NCBI RefSeq assembly: GCF_945952435.1
Contig: NZ_CAMFHZ010000011.1
Location: forward strand, 40,168 to 104,167
Reading direction: 5' to 3'
Length of the DNA stretch: 64,000 bases
Source of the DNA: an uncultured Microbacterium sp.
Lineage (GTDB): Bacteria > Actinomycetota > Actinomycetes > Actinomycetales > Microbacteriaceae
Part shown: positions 1-7,889 of the stretch, piece after piece
Position numbering within the stretch: the stretch's first letter is position 1
Layout: each line of letters begins with the position of its first letter
The notes under the pieces: generated by a model
Database searches by the model: none
The model's input: the letters and a program-made list of their open reading frames with translations, nothing else
What the model was told of the DNA's origin: nothing
Translations under genes and position numbers: made by a program

Positions 1-2652
1 GTTCTCGGTGCCGGTGGCAGGGTCTGCGGTGCACTCGCCGGAGCTCTCGGAGGCGAGCGGCTCGAGCTCTTCTGTCGCCCCCGATCGGGCGATGTCCGGG
101 CGGCGCACCTCGACCCCGTGTCGCCGAGCGTCCCCCGTGAGCGTCGCCGCCGAGTAGAACCCCATCGGCTGCGAGCGCAGCAGACCCGCGAGGAACGCGG
201 CGGGGTAGTGCAGCTTGAGCCACGAGCTCGCATAGACGAGCAGGGCGAAGCTCAGCGAATGCGACTCCGCGAAGCCGAAATCGGAGAACGCCTGGATCTG
301 GGCGTAGATGCGGTCCGCCGCCTCACCCTCCAGCCCGTTCTCGCGCATCCCCTCGTAGAGGCTGTCGCGGATGCTGTCGATCCGCTCCAGCCCTCGCTTC
401 GAGCCCATCGCCCGGCGCAGCGTATCGGCCTCGTCGGCCGTGCAGTTGCCGAGCGCGGTCGCCATCTGGATGAGCTGCTCCTGGAACACGGGGATCCCGA
501 GGGTGCGCGCGAGGACCGGCTCCAGCTTCGGGTGCGGGTACGTCACCGGTTCGGTCCCGAGCTTGCGCCGTACGAACGGGTGCACGGCACCGCCTTGGAT
601 CGGGCCGGGGCGGATGAGCGCGATCTGGATCGCGAGTTCGTAGAACTCCCGGGGCTGCAACCGGGGCAGCAGCCCCATCTGGGCCCGGGACTCGACCTGG
701 AAGACGCCGATCGAGTCGGCGCGGCAGAGCATGTCGTAGACCGCGGGCTCCTCCTTCGGCAGGTTCTGCAGGGTCCACTCCTCCCCAGTCGCCGCTCGCA
801 CCAGGTCGAAGCAGTGCCGCAGCGCGGAGAGCATGCCGAGTCCGAGCAGGTCGAACTTCACCAGACCCATCCACGCCGCGTCGTCCTTGTCCCATTGGAT
901 GACGGTGCGGTCCTTCATGCGGGCGTGTTCGACCGGCACGACCTCGCCGACCGGGCGCCGGGTCAGCACCATGCCGCCGGAGTGGATCCCGAGATGGCGG
1001 GGCGCGCGCAGCAGTTCGTCGGCGTAGGCGACGACGCGATCCGGGATGTCGTGATCCGCGGCGGGGGAGAGGTCCGTGCCCCAGCGCTCGACCTGTTTGG
1101 ACCACGCGTCCTGCTGTCCCGGAGAATGCCCGAGGGCGCGGGCCATGTCCCTGACCGCGTTCTTCGGCCGGTACTGGATGACGTTCGCGACCTGGGCTGC
1201 GTTCTCTCTGCCGTACTCCCGGTACACCCACTGGATGATCTCCTCGCGCCGGGAGGAGTCGAAGTCCACATCGATGTCTGGCTCCTCGGTGCGCGTCGTC
1301 GCGAGGAACCGTTCGAACGGCAGCCCGTACAGGATGGGATCGACCGCGGTGATCCCGAGCAGATAGCAGACGGCGCTCGCCGCCGCGGATCCGCGCCCCT
1401 GGCAGAGGATCCCCCGCGTCTTCGCCTCGGCGACGATGCCGTGCACGATGAGGAAGTAGCCGGGGAAGTCCTTCTCCTCGATGACGTCCAGCTCCCGGGC
1501 GATCCTGGCGCGCCCCTGAGCGGTCAGCTCCGGGTACAGCGCGGGGACGGCGGCCCAGACGAGAGCGCGCAGACGGCCCATCGGCGTTTCGCCGGGACCG
1601 ACCGCGATCGTCGGCAGATCGGGCTTGGCGCGGCGCAGGGGAAAGGCGCAGGCCTCGGCGATCTCCAGTCCTGCCCGGATCGCGCCGGGATAGCGGGCGA
1701 AGCGCGCCGTCATCTCGGCGCCGCTGCGCAGATGCGCGGAACCGTGCGCGGGCAGCCAGCCTTCCAGATCACGCAGGCTCCTGGTCGCGCGGACGGCCGC
1801 CACGGCCTCGGCGAGCTCCGCCCTGTCCGGGGTCGCGTAGTGCACGTTGTTCGTCGCGACCACGGAAAGGGAGTGCGCCGCGGCGAGGGCGGCGAGGGCG
1901 TCGTTGCGACGGGTGTCCAGGGGATCGCCGTGGTCGATGAGCTCGACGGCGACCCGATCCGGCCCGAAGAGGTCGACGAGCAGACGCAGCGCCCGTGCGG
2001 CGCCGTCGGACCCCTCGCGCTCATACGCTCGCCGGACCGCACCCTTGCGGCATCCGGTGAGGATCGTCCAGTGTCCGCCCGCCCGGTTCGCGAGGTCTTC
2101 GAGCACATAGCGGGGGCGCCCCTTCTCCCCTCCGCGCAGCTGCGCCTCGGTGATCGCGGCGGAGAGGCGGTGGTATCCCTCCTGGCCCCGCGCGAGCACG
2201 AGCAGGTGCTCCCCGAGCGGGTCGGCGGCACCGCCGCGCGCGGGGGCGGGGCCGTGGTCGTCGCTCAGGGAGAGCTCCGCGCCGAACACGGTCTGCAGCC
2301 CCGGGGCGAGGTCCGCCGCCTCGGCGAAACGTGCCGCGCCGTAGAAGCCGTCGTGGTCGGTGACGGCGAGGGCGCTCAGCCCCAGCCGTTGCGCCTCGGC
2401 GACGAGCCGGTCCGGGGCGGAGGCGCCGTCGAGGAACGAGTACGAGGAGTGCGCATGCAGTTCGGCATAGGGGACGGCGTCGGTCGGCCGCACGACGTCT
2501 CCGAGGGAGAGGGGAAGACGCTTCGAGGCGCGGGAGGGGGCGTCCTCCGCAGCGCGGTCGTGCAGGGAGGCCTTCTTCTCCGGCTTCTCCGGTCGGCCGG
2601 AGAGCGTGCGCTCCAGATCCCCCCACGACATGCTCGGGTTGTGGAAGCCCAT
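1..2652 (-). CDS. dnaE2: Error-prone DNA polymerase DnaE2 (3' end cut off by window edge)
   Basis: C-family polymerase alpha subunit that does error-prone translesion synthesis with ImuA' and ImuB during the SOS response. About 884 codons are visible; the family runs to roughly 1,050-1,150, so the C-terminal OB-fold end lies outside the window. Seen: a PHP domain beginning with AELHAHSSYSFLDG near residue 62, and the palm motif DIDVDFD near residue 460, which carries the catalytic aspartates. The ATG at 2652 overlaps the imuB stop by one base (TGATG), so the genes are translationally coupled. DnaE1 is encoded separately at 51587, which supports this being the mutagenic paralogue. It is the last gene seen of the LexA-type operon starting at 5020. 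Confidence 0.95.
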   Translation of the reverse strand, partial: MGFHNPSMSWGDLERTLSGRPEKPEKKASLHDRAAEDAPSRASKRLPLSLGDVVRPTDAVPYAELHAHSSYSFLDGASAPDRLVAEAQRLGLSALAVTDHDGFYGAARFAEAADLAPGLQTVFGAELSLSDDHGPAPARGGAADPLGEHLLVLARGQEGYHRLSAAITEAQLRGGEKGRPRYVLEDLANRAGGHWTILTGCRKGAVRRAYEREGSDGAARALRLLVDLFGPDRVAVELIDHGDPLDTRRNDALAALAAAHSLSVVATNNVHYATPDRAELAEAVAAVRATRSLRDLEGWLPAHGSAHLRSGAEMTARFARYPGAIRAGLEIAEACAFPLRRAKPDLPTIAVGPGETPMGRLRALVWAAVPALYPELTAQGRARIARELDVIEEKDFPGYFLIVHGIVAEAKTRGILCQGRGSAAASAVCYLLGITAVDPILYGLPFERFLATTRTEEPDIDVDFDSSRREEIIQWVYREYGRENAAQVANVIQYRPKNAVRDMARALGHSPGQQDAWSKQVERWGTDLSPAADHDIPDRVVAYADELLRAPRHLGIHSGGMVLTRRPVGEVVPVEHARMKDRTVIQWDKDDAAWMGLVKFDLLGLGMLSALRHCFDLVRAATGEEWTLQNLPKEEPAVYDMLCRADSIGVFQVESRAQMGLLPRLQPREFYELAIQIALIRPGPIQGGAVHPFVRRKLGTEPVTYPHPKLEPVLARTLGIPVFQEQLIQMATALGNCTADEADTLRRAMGSKRGLERIDSIRDSLYEGMRENGLEGEAADRIYAQIQAFSDFGFAESHSLSFALLVYASSWLKLHYPAAFLAGLLRSQPMGFYSAATLTGDARRHGVEVRRPDIARSGATEELEPLASESSGECTADPATGTEN

Positions 2653-4211
2653 CAGTGATACCGCCCTTCGGCCCACCAGTGGCCGCCGTCGTCCCCGGGC
2701 GTGTGCAGCACGAGCCATGCCCGCTCCTGCGCGTCGACGAGCTGCAGGCGCTCGCCGCGGAGGATCCCGCCCGGCTCGCCCCGTCGCTCCCGCAGCGGCC
2801 AGGGGCCGGCCCAGTGCCGCACGGGGCAGTCCTCGATCGCCGCCGGGTCCGCGGTGAGCAGTCCCCGGTCGTCGACGTCGACCGGGGATCCGTCCGCTGC
2901 GGTCACCGCGACGCGTCGGGGCGGCGCGAAGACCTCTCCGGGCAGGGGATCGGGCAGCCGACCCGGCCACGGCTGCCCGGCCGCCCGGAGCGGGACCGCC
3001 CGTTCGCCCCAGGGGGTGAGCTGCTGGCGTTCGGCGGCGAGACGACCGCCCGCGACGACCGCGGTCAGCACGCCCTCGTGCCCGAGCAGGGTCTGCACCC
3101 GGGAGATCGCATGATGCAGCCGGTCGTCGGTGCCAGAGCCGAACAGCCCCGGCTGATGGTGCGCGGCGTCGTCGACCGCGATCGGGGCGATCCGGACCCG
3201 GACGATCCCGCGGAACCGGTGCGCCTCGTCCGCCTCCTTGCCTGTCTGCGCCTGGGCGAGCGCCTCCAGCTGCCAGCGCACTCGGTCGACGAGGTCCGTG
3301 GCCTCGAAGCAGGTCGGATGCAGCCAGGTGCGCGAGGCGACGCCCTCGTCGTCGTCGGTGAGGTCGATGCGCACCTCCGTGCACACGAGCGACGCGTCGG
3401 CGAGGGCGAGCACGACGCGGTCGGCGCTCTGGCGCACGGCGAAGGCGATCTGATCGGACTGTCCCAGCGGGGAGTCGAACTCGATCTCCGCAGCGAGCTC
3501 CGGATCCACGGGGCGCGGGACGACCGGGCGGGAATCGGCCCCGGCGGCGAGGCGGTGCAGGCGTGCCCCGCGCTCGCCGAAACGTTCCGCCAGCCGGGTG
3601 GCGCCCAGGGCGGCGAGCTCGCCGAGCGTACGGATGCCGAGGCGGAGCAGGAGCGCGGTGACCTCCTCGTCGCGCAGCGCCTGCACGGGGAGGGGGGAGA
3701 GGAAGGCCGCGGCTTCGCCTTCGGCGACGACGAGCACCGGATCCGCTCCCCGGGCCGCGAGCTCGGCGGTGAAGGGGCCGTCCGCCACGCCGATCCGCAC
3801 CTCGGGGTGGCCCTGATCCGCCAGCAGGGCGTGCAGGGCGAGCCCTGCCTCCGCTTCCCCGCCGTGGTAGCGGGACACGCCCCGTGCCCGGAGCAGCGCG
3901 AGCCCCGGACGCAGCACCTGGGCGCCGGGGGAGTGTCCCTCGATGAGGCGGAGCACCGGCAGGAACGCACGCTCGTCCCGTGCCGGGTCGGCGGGCAGGA
4001 TCCGCAGGTCGGGGACGAGTCCCTGCGCCTCGCGGCGCCGTTGGCCGATGCGCACGCCCTGGGCGCGTGCGGCCGCGGAGCACGCCTGCACGCGGTTCGC
4101 ATGCAGGATGGCGGCGGGCTCTGCGGCGTCGGCGCCCAGAGCCGCACGCAGCGGCCAGTCGGGGAACCACAGCACGATCACCCGGACCGGGGCCGGGACT
4201 TCGCCGCTCAT
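2652..4211 (-). CDS. imuB: ImuB, catalytically dead Y-family polymerase adaptor
   Basis: 519 residues. A Y-family-like scaffold that ties DnaE2 to the beta clamp. The N-terminus (VIVLWFPDWPLRAA) aligns with the Y-family start, but the catalytic DxD acids are replaced. The region after residue ~100 also lacks the SIDE-type acidic pair. This is the hallmark of ImuB as opposed to active DinB. A QPGLF motif near residue 352 fits the beta-clamp-binding consensus QxxLF. The ATG at 4211 is preferred over longer in-frame starts because it gives the usual 4-base ATGA overlap with imuA' and places the first beta strand directly at the N-terminus. The downstream dnaE2 start overlaps the stop codon. Confidence 0.93.
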   Translation of the reverse strand: MSGEVPAPVRVIVLWFPDWPLRAALGADAAEPAAILHANRVQACSAAARAQGVRIGQRRREAQGLVPDLRILPADPARDERAFLPVLRLIEGHSPGAQVLRPGLALLRARGVSRYHGGEAEAGLALHALLADQGHPEVRIGVADGPFTAELAARGADPVLVVAEGEAAAFLSPLPVQALRDEEVTALLLRLGIRTLGELAALGATRLAERFGERGARLHRLAAGADSRPVVPRPVDPELAAEIEFDSPLGQSDQIAFAVRQSADRVVLALADASLVCTEVRIDLTDDDEGVASRTWLHPTCFEATDLVDRVRWQLEALAQAQTGKEADEAHRFRGIVRVRIAPIAVDDAAHHQPGLFGSGTDDRLHHAISRVQTLLGHEGVLTAVVAGGRLAAERQQLTPWGERAVPLRAAGQPWPGRLPDPLPGEVFAPPRRVAVTAADGSPVDVDDRGLLTADPAAIEDCPVRHWAGPWPLRERRGEPGGILRGERLQLVDAQERAWLVLHTPGDDGGHWWAEGRYH

Positions 4212-5020
4212 CCTGCTGCCGCCAGCGTCGGGGGCGCGGCGGCGGCCGAAGCCTGCGCCCTTCCGGCCTCGGAGGACCCGGGAGGGCGGAGCGAGGGGAG
4301 CGGTACGAGCCGGGGGGCGGTCGTGGTCTCGATCGCTTCGAGCACGCCGCGGCGGCCGGGCAGGCGCACCCGCACGCTCTGCGGTACGGGGGAACGACGG
4401 GTGCGGGCGGTGACGGTGACCTCGCACTCCTCCAGCGCACCCCAGCCCGATCCCAGTCCGTGCCAGCGGGCATCGTGCACGCGGATGCTGCCCTCGCTCT
4501 GAGGCCAGTCCTCGATGCGGGCGGCGGCGTTCCCCGCCACGACGAGCAGCGTGCAGCCGCGATCGCGCAGCCGTGCGCCCAACCGGGACAGCTCGGCGGA
4601 CCGGGCGGGGCCGGAGGGGCGGATCGCGATGAGCGGGACGACCTCGCTCAGGGCGGAGACCGCGGAGAGCCAGCGCGCCCCCGGTTCGGGCACGAACAGC
4701 ATGCGGTCGAGGTCGACGCCGTGCCCGGCGAGCGCTTCGACGCCCAGGGTCGGCATGCCCACGGCCGCGCACCAGGCTCCGGTCGCGGAGGCGCCGGCGA
4801 GGAGGGTCGCGATGAGCCCGGGCGACGAGGAGAGGGAATAGGTCGTGCCCACCTGCAGTCCCCCCTCGGGAAGGATCGGCTGCAGCACGGGTGCGACGGG
4901 GAGAAGCGGCAGATCGCTGCGTCGCCGTTGCAAGCGCGAGATCTCACGACGCAGGCGGAGGACGTCCCCCGCCCTGCTGTCCGCGGTGGGGGCCATCATG
5001 GATTCGAGAGCCATCCCCAT
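4208..5020 (-). CDS. imuA': ImuA' (RecA-like mutagenesis accessory protein)
   Basis: 270 residues. First gene of the mutasome operon. The ImuA' family is a RecA/SulA-like protein that partners ImuB. Seen: an N-terminal arginine-rich helix (LRLRREISRLQRRR), a RecA-like core with a degenerate nucleotide-binding loop (SSSPGLIATLLAGA in place of a clear GxxGxGKT), and a Pro/Ala-rich C-terminus. The ATG at 5020 has GAGGAT a suitable distance upstream and lies 12 bases from the LexA box. An in-frame ATG at 5014 is a possible alternative. The weak sequence family makes the call rest on operon context as well as similarity. Confidence 0.88.
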   Translation of the reverse strand: MGMALESMMAPTADSRAGDVLRLRREISRLQRRRSDLPLLPVAPVLQPILPEGGLQVGTTYSLSSSPGLIATLLAGASATGAWCAAVGMPTLGVEALAGHGVDLDRMLFVPEPGARWLSAVSALSEVVPLIAIRPSGPARSAELSRLGARLRDRGCTLLVVAGNAAARIEDWPQSEGSIRVHDARWHGLGSGWGALEECEVTVTARTRRSPVPQSVRVRLPGRRGVLEAIETTTAPRLVPLPSLRPPGSSEAGRAQASAAAAPPTLAAAG

Positions 5021-5031
5021 GAATACGATCC

Positions 5032-5047
5032 TCGAACATTTCTTCTA
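5032..5047 (-). promoter_or_regulatory. LexA (SOS) box upstream of imuA'
   Basis: TCGAACATTTCTTCTA matches the actinobacterial SOS consensus TCGAACRYNTGTTCGA at 14 of 16 positions, with mismatches only in the right arm. It lies 12 bases upstream of the imuA' start, where bound LexA would block transcription of the cassette. It is written here on the plus strand; the site is a dyad. Confidence 0.85.
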
Positions 5048-5254
5048 GAGTTGCAACGTACTCGGGAAGAATAAATCGTACATCCGACATTCCTGACATC
5101 CGGAGGAACAGCGTGCCGACCGTGCGGGCGGCGAGGCGGTCGACGGAGAGCGAGGTCTCGGTCCAGGACGGGGCCCTCCCGGCGGGGGCGCCGTACGCGG
5201 CGGTTCTCCACAGGGCCGGAACACGCCTGCGCCGCTTCTGCCAGGCTTCCGGGC
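5048..5254. other. Intergenic region between imuA' and prepilin peptidase
   Basis: About 200 bases separate the divergent imuA' and prepilin peptidase genes. The first ~50 bases are AT-richer than the surroundings, as expected for the SOS promoter. The rest is GC-rich with no convincing reading frame. Just before 5255 there is CAGGCT followed by seven bases and the ATG, a weak version of the leaderless -10 pattern seen elsewhere in the window. Confidence 0.5.
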
Positions 5255-5725
5255 ATGGATCTCCACGCGCTGCTCGTCCTGCTGGCGCACGGCGCGCTCC
5301 TCGCGGTCGGCGCCCGTCTGATCGTCGTCGACGTGCAGACGCACCGCCTTCCCGATCGGATCGTGCTGCCGACGCTCGCGGGGGCGATCCTGCTCGTGCT
5401 CGCGGAGACGGCGGCTGGCGAAGGGCGTGCGAGGGCGGACGGAGCCCTCTGGGGCATGCTGCTGCTGACGGGCTTCTACGCGATGCTGCGGGCCATCGGA
5501 CGGGACGGCATGGGCGGGGGAGACGTCAAGCTCGCCGCGGTGATCGGGCTCGTCCTGGGCTGGCACGGCGGGGCGGCCCTCCTCATCGGCGGGGCGGCCG
5601 CCTTTGTCCTCGGAGCCGGGCATGCGCTCTGGATGATCGCGCTGCGCCGGGCAGACGGCTCGACCCATCTCGCGTTCGGGCCGTGGATGATCCTCGGCGG
5701 CGTTCTCGGGATGGCGGCGGGGTGA
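5255..5725 (+). CDS. A24-family prepilin peptidase
   Basis: 156 residues, a membrane aspartyl protease that would cleave type IV prepilin-like leader peptides (TadV/CpaA size class, no N-terminal methylase domain). The two catalytic aspartates are visible: VDVQTHRLPD near residues 26-35 and the diagnostic GGGDVKLA near residues 87-94. Hydrophobic helices flank both. No pilin, ATPase or Tad/Com gene is adjacent, so its substrate must be encoded elsewhere. The ATG at 5255 has no clear Shine-Dalgarno. The gene stands alone between the mutasome operon and the 70-residue unknown. Confidence 0.88.
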   Translation: MDLHALLVLLAHGALLAVGARLIVVDVQTHRLPDRIVLPTLAGAILLVLAETAAGEGRARADGALWGMLLLTGFYAMLRAIGRDGMGGGDVKLAAVIGLVLGWHGGAALLIGGAAAFVLGAGHALWMIALRRADGSTHLAFGPWMILGGVLGMAAG

Positions 5726-5793
5726 CAGCGGCGGGGTGAAGGCGGTTGGTGACGCGGCCGCCCTCGCGTCACGGAACGCACGGGCCGCGGGAC

Positions 5794-5799
5794 TAGGGT
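5794..5799 (+). promoter_or_regulatory. -10 box (TAGGGT), leaderless start at 5806
   Basis: TAGGGT ends six bases before the ATG at 5806. No Shine-Dalgarno fits between, so the transcript probably starts at the start codon. Confidence 0.55.
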
Positions 5800-5805
5800 G
5801 AGCAC

Positions 5806-6018
5806 ATGGCACTCGCACGGCTTCACGGCGGCCCCCTCGACGGGCAGATCATCCCCCTCGACGACACGCAGGGCAGGTTGATCCTGCCCTACAGCGAATC
5901 GCAGATCGTGTACGAACAGCGCGGAGGAGAGAAGAACACGGGCCCGCACGACGGCCCCACCGAGATCGACTACTGGTACGAAGAGGCCCTCGAGGACATC
6001 AATCCGGCCGATGTCTGA
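5806..6018 (+). CDS. Conserved hypothetical small protein with GGPLDG motif
   Basis: 70 residues, soluble and acidic (pI clearly low; C-terminus EEALEDINPADV). The N-terminus carries HGGPLDGQ, a short motif shared by many small actinobacterial and phage hypothetical proteins, but I know of no assigned function. No signal peptide, membrane segment or metal-binding cysteines are present. It overlaps the following CYTH gene by eight bases, so the two are co-translated. A -10 box six bases before the ATG suggests a leaderless mRNA for the pair. The tight overlap and good codon usage argue that it is a real gene. Confidence 0.75.
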   Translation: MALARLHGGPLDGQIIPLDDTQGRLILPYSESQIVYEQRGGEKNTGPHDGPTEIDYWYEEALEDINPADV

Positions 6019-6637
6019 CCCGTCCAGGACGGTCGAGGTCGAGCGCAAGTACGACGTCGACGCAGAGACCCCGCTGCCGGTCTGGGACGACGTCCCCGGG
6101 GTCGACGCGGTCACGGCGGGCGAGGTCAGGGCGCTCGACGCCCGCTACCTCGACACCGCCGACGGACTCCTGGCCCGTTCCGGCGTCGCCCTGCGGCGGC
6201 GCACGGGCGGTCCGGACGAGGGATGGCATGTGAAGGGCCCCCGGCAGGGCGACGGACGGCTCGAACTGGGCTGGCCTCTCGGCGACGACGAGGCCGTGCC
6301 GGAGGCGGTCGAGGCGGCGATCGCCCGCTGGACGACGGATCCGCTGACGCCGCTCGCGCGCATCGAGAACGCTCGCACGGCCTACCTGCTCACCGGCCCT
6401 CGGGGCGTGGTCGCGGAGTTCGTGGACGACCGCGTCCGCGGGACGGATCTGCGTGCGACCGACGGACGCGGATCCGTCCGCGAATGGCGGGAATGGGAGA
6501 TGGAACTCGGACCCGCAGCTCCCGCGGACGCGGTCGGCCGGGAGGAGTTCTTCGCCGCCGTCGAACGCGCGGTGCAGAACGCCGGCGGTCGTCCCTCCGC
6601 GTCGTCGTCCAAACTCGCCAGAGCCCTCGGCGTCTGA
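6011..6637 (+). CDS. CYTH-domain protein (triphosphate tunnel metalloenzyme)
   Basis: 208 residues, a beta-barrel CYTH protein that binds triphosphate-containing substrates with a divalent metal. Seen: the N-terminal signature ExExK within VEVERKYDV (residues 8-16), and alternating charged residues along later strands (ALRRRTGG, WHVKGPR, EWEMELGP) typical of the tunnel lining. Bacterial members include tripolyphosphatases and class IV adenylate cyclase-like proteins; the natural substrate here cannot be read from sequence. No CHAD domain is fused, unlike many actinobacterial homologues. The start overlaps the preceding 70-residue gene. Confidence 0.88.
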   Translation: MSDPSRTVEVERKYDVDAETPLPVWDDVPGVDAVTAGEVRALDARYLDTADGLLARSGVALRRRTGGPDEGWHVKGPRQGDGRLELGWPLGDDEAVPEAVEAAIARWTTDPLTPLARIENARTAYLLTGPRGVVAEFVDDRVRGTDLRATDGRGSVREWREWEMELGPAAPADAVGREEFFAAVERAVQNAGGRPSASSSKLARALGV

Positions 6638-6722
6638 TCCGGGGCCGGTCCAGGATCCTACGCGCTCCTCCGGACGGCACAACCCCCTTCCCGCACGGCC
6701 CGGCGCGTGCTTGCATGGCCCC

Positions 6723-7889
6723 ATGAGCAGCCCCGCCGTGCTGAGGTCCCTGCGGACGACGGTGCCGGACACGATCCTGCACCAGGACGAGGTGCGCGAC
6801 GTCTTCGCCGCGCAGCCGGGGTTGGGGCGGCTCGCGAAGAGGATCGTGACCGCCTCGTTCGACGGATCCGGGATCGACACCCGGCGCACCGTGATCGAAG
6901 AGCTCTCCTCGACCGCGGACGTCGACGAGCCGATGTTCTTCGATCGCGGGTCCGGGCTGCTGCTCTCCCCGGGCACGAAGGCTCGCAACGATCTCTACAC
7001 GCGCGAGGCGCGGCGTCTCTTCGTCGACGCCGCACGGGCCGCGCTCGACGCGGATCCCTCCCTCGGATCCGAGGACGTCACGCACGTCGTCACGGTCTCC
7101 TGCACGGGATTCCACGCGCCCGGTCCCGAGTACGAGATCGTGCGGGAGCTCGGGCTGGCCGAGTCGGTGCAGCGCTACCACCTCGGCTTCATGGGCTGCT
7201 ACGCCTCGATGCCGGCGCTGCGTGCGGCCGCCCAGTTCTGCGCCGCGGATCCGGAGGCCGTGGTGCTCGTCGTCAGCGTCGAGCTGTGCACACTGCACCT
7301 GCGCTCCTCCGAGGATCCCGACGTCATCGTCGCCTCCTCCCTGTTCGCCGATGGCGCGGCGGCGGGGATCGTCACCGCCCGTCCTCTCGCCGACGGCGTG
7401 CGGGGGCTGCGTCTGGACCGGTTCCATACGGCGATCGCGCCGCAGGGCGAGCAGGACATGGCCTGGACCATCGGCGACCACGGTTTCGAGATGGTGCTCT
7501 CCACGGCGGTGCCGCAGATCATCGGCGAGACGATCCACGAGGCCCTGCGCCCTCTGTACGCGGCCGACTTCGCCGAGGCGTTCGAGGACGGCACGATCGG
7601 ATCCGCCGTGCGGCACTGGGCGATCCATCCCGGAGGCCGCAGCATCCTCGACCGGGTGCAGGAGCGGCTCGGACTCAGCGCGCTGCAACTGGACCCCGCG
7701 CGCGAGACGCTGAGGGAGAACGGGAACATGTCCAGCGCGACGGTGCTCTTCGTGCTGCGCCGGATCCTCGAGGGCACGCGTGAGGGCGGCGGGGCGGCCG
7801 TGGGCGATCGCGTTTCGGCGATGGCCTTCGGGCCGGGACTCACCGCGGAGAGCGCGCTGATGACGGTCGTCGACGCGGATGCGCCCTGA
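6723..7889 (+). CDS. Type III polyketide synthase
   Basis: 388 residues, the normal size for a chalcone synthase-fold homodimer that extends an acyl-CoA starter with malonyl-CoA. The catalytic triad is intact: Cys159 in GFMGCYAS, His302 in AIHPGGR and Asn335 in NGNMSS. The ATG at 6723 is chosen because the thiolase-fold N-terminus begins right after it; upstream in-frame codons are not conserved-looking. The stop overlaps the methyltransferase start by 11 bases. With the methyltransferase and flavin monooxygenase that follow, the set resembles the Streptomyces srsABC logic (alkylresorcinol made, methylated, then hydroxylated or oxidised to a quinone). The methyltransferase here is a soluble class I enzyme, not the membrane type. 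Product and starter length are unknown. Confidence 0.93.
   Translation: MSSPAVLRSLRTTVPDTILHQDEVRDVFAAQPGLGRLAKRIVTASFDGSGIDTRRTVIEELSSTADVDEPMFFDRGSGLLLSPGTKARNDLYTREARRLFVDAARAALDADPSLGSEDVTHVVTVSCTGFHAPGPEYEIVRELGLAESVQRYHLGFMGCYASMPALRAAAQFCAADPEAVVLVVSVELCTLHLRSSEDPDVIVASSLFADGAAAGIVTARPLADGVRGLRLDRFHTAIAPQGEQDMAWTIGDHGFEMVLSTAVPQIIGETIHEALRPLYAADFAEAFEDGTIGSAVRHWAIHPGGRSILDRVQERLGLSALQLDPARETLRENGNMSSATVLFVLRRILEGTREGGGAAVGDRVSAMAFGPGLTAESALMTVVDADAP

Noticed and set aside
118..2658. 846-codon open frame on the plus strand
   Set aside because: It lies exactly antisense to dnaE2, has an Arg/Gly/Val-rich composition and no domains. Long antisense frames are expected at this GC content.
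5045..5818. Minus-strand frame opposite the prepilin peptidase
   Set aside because: No conserved features; it would also run through the imuA' promoter.
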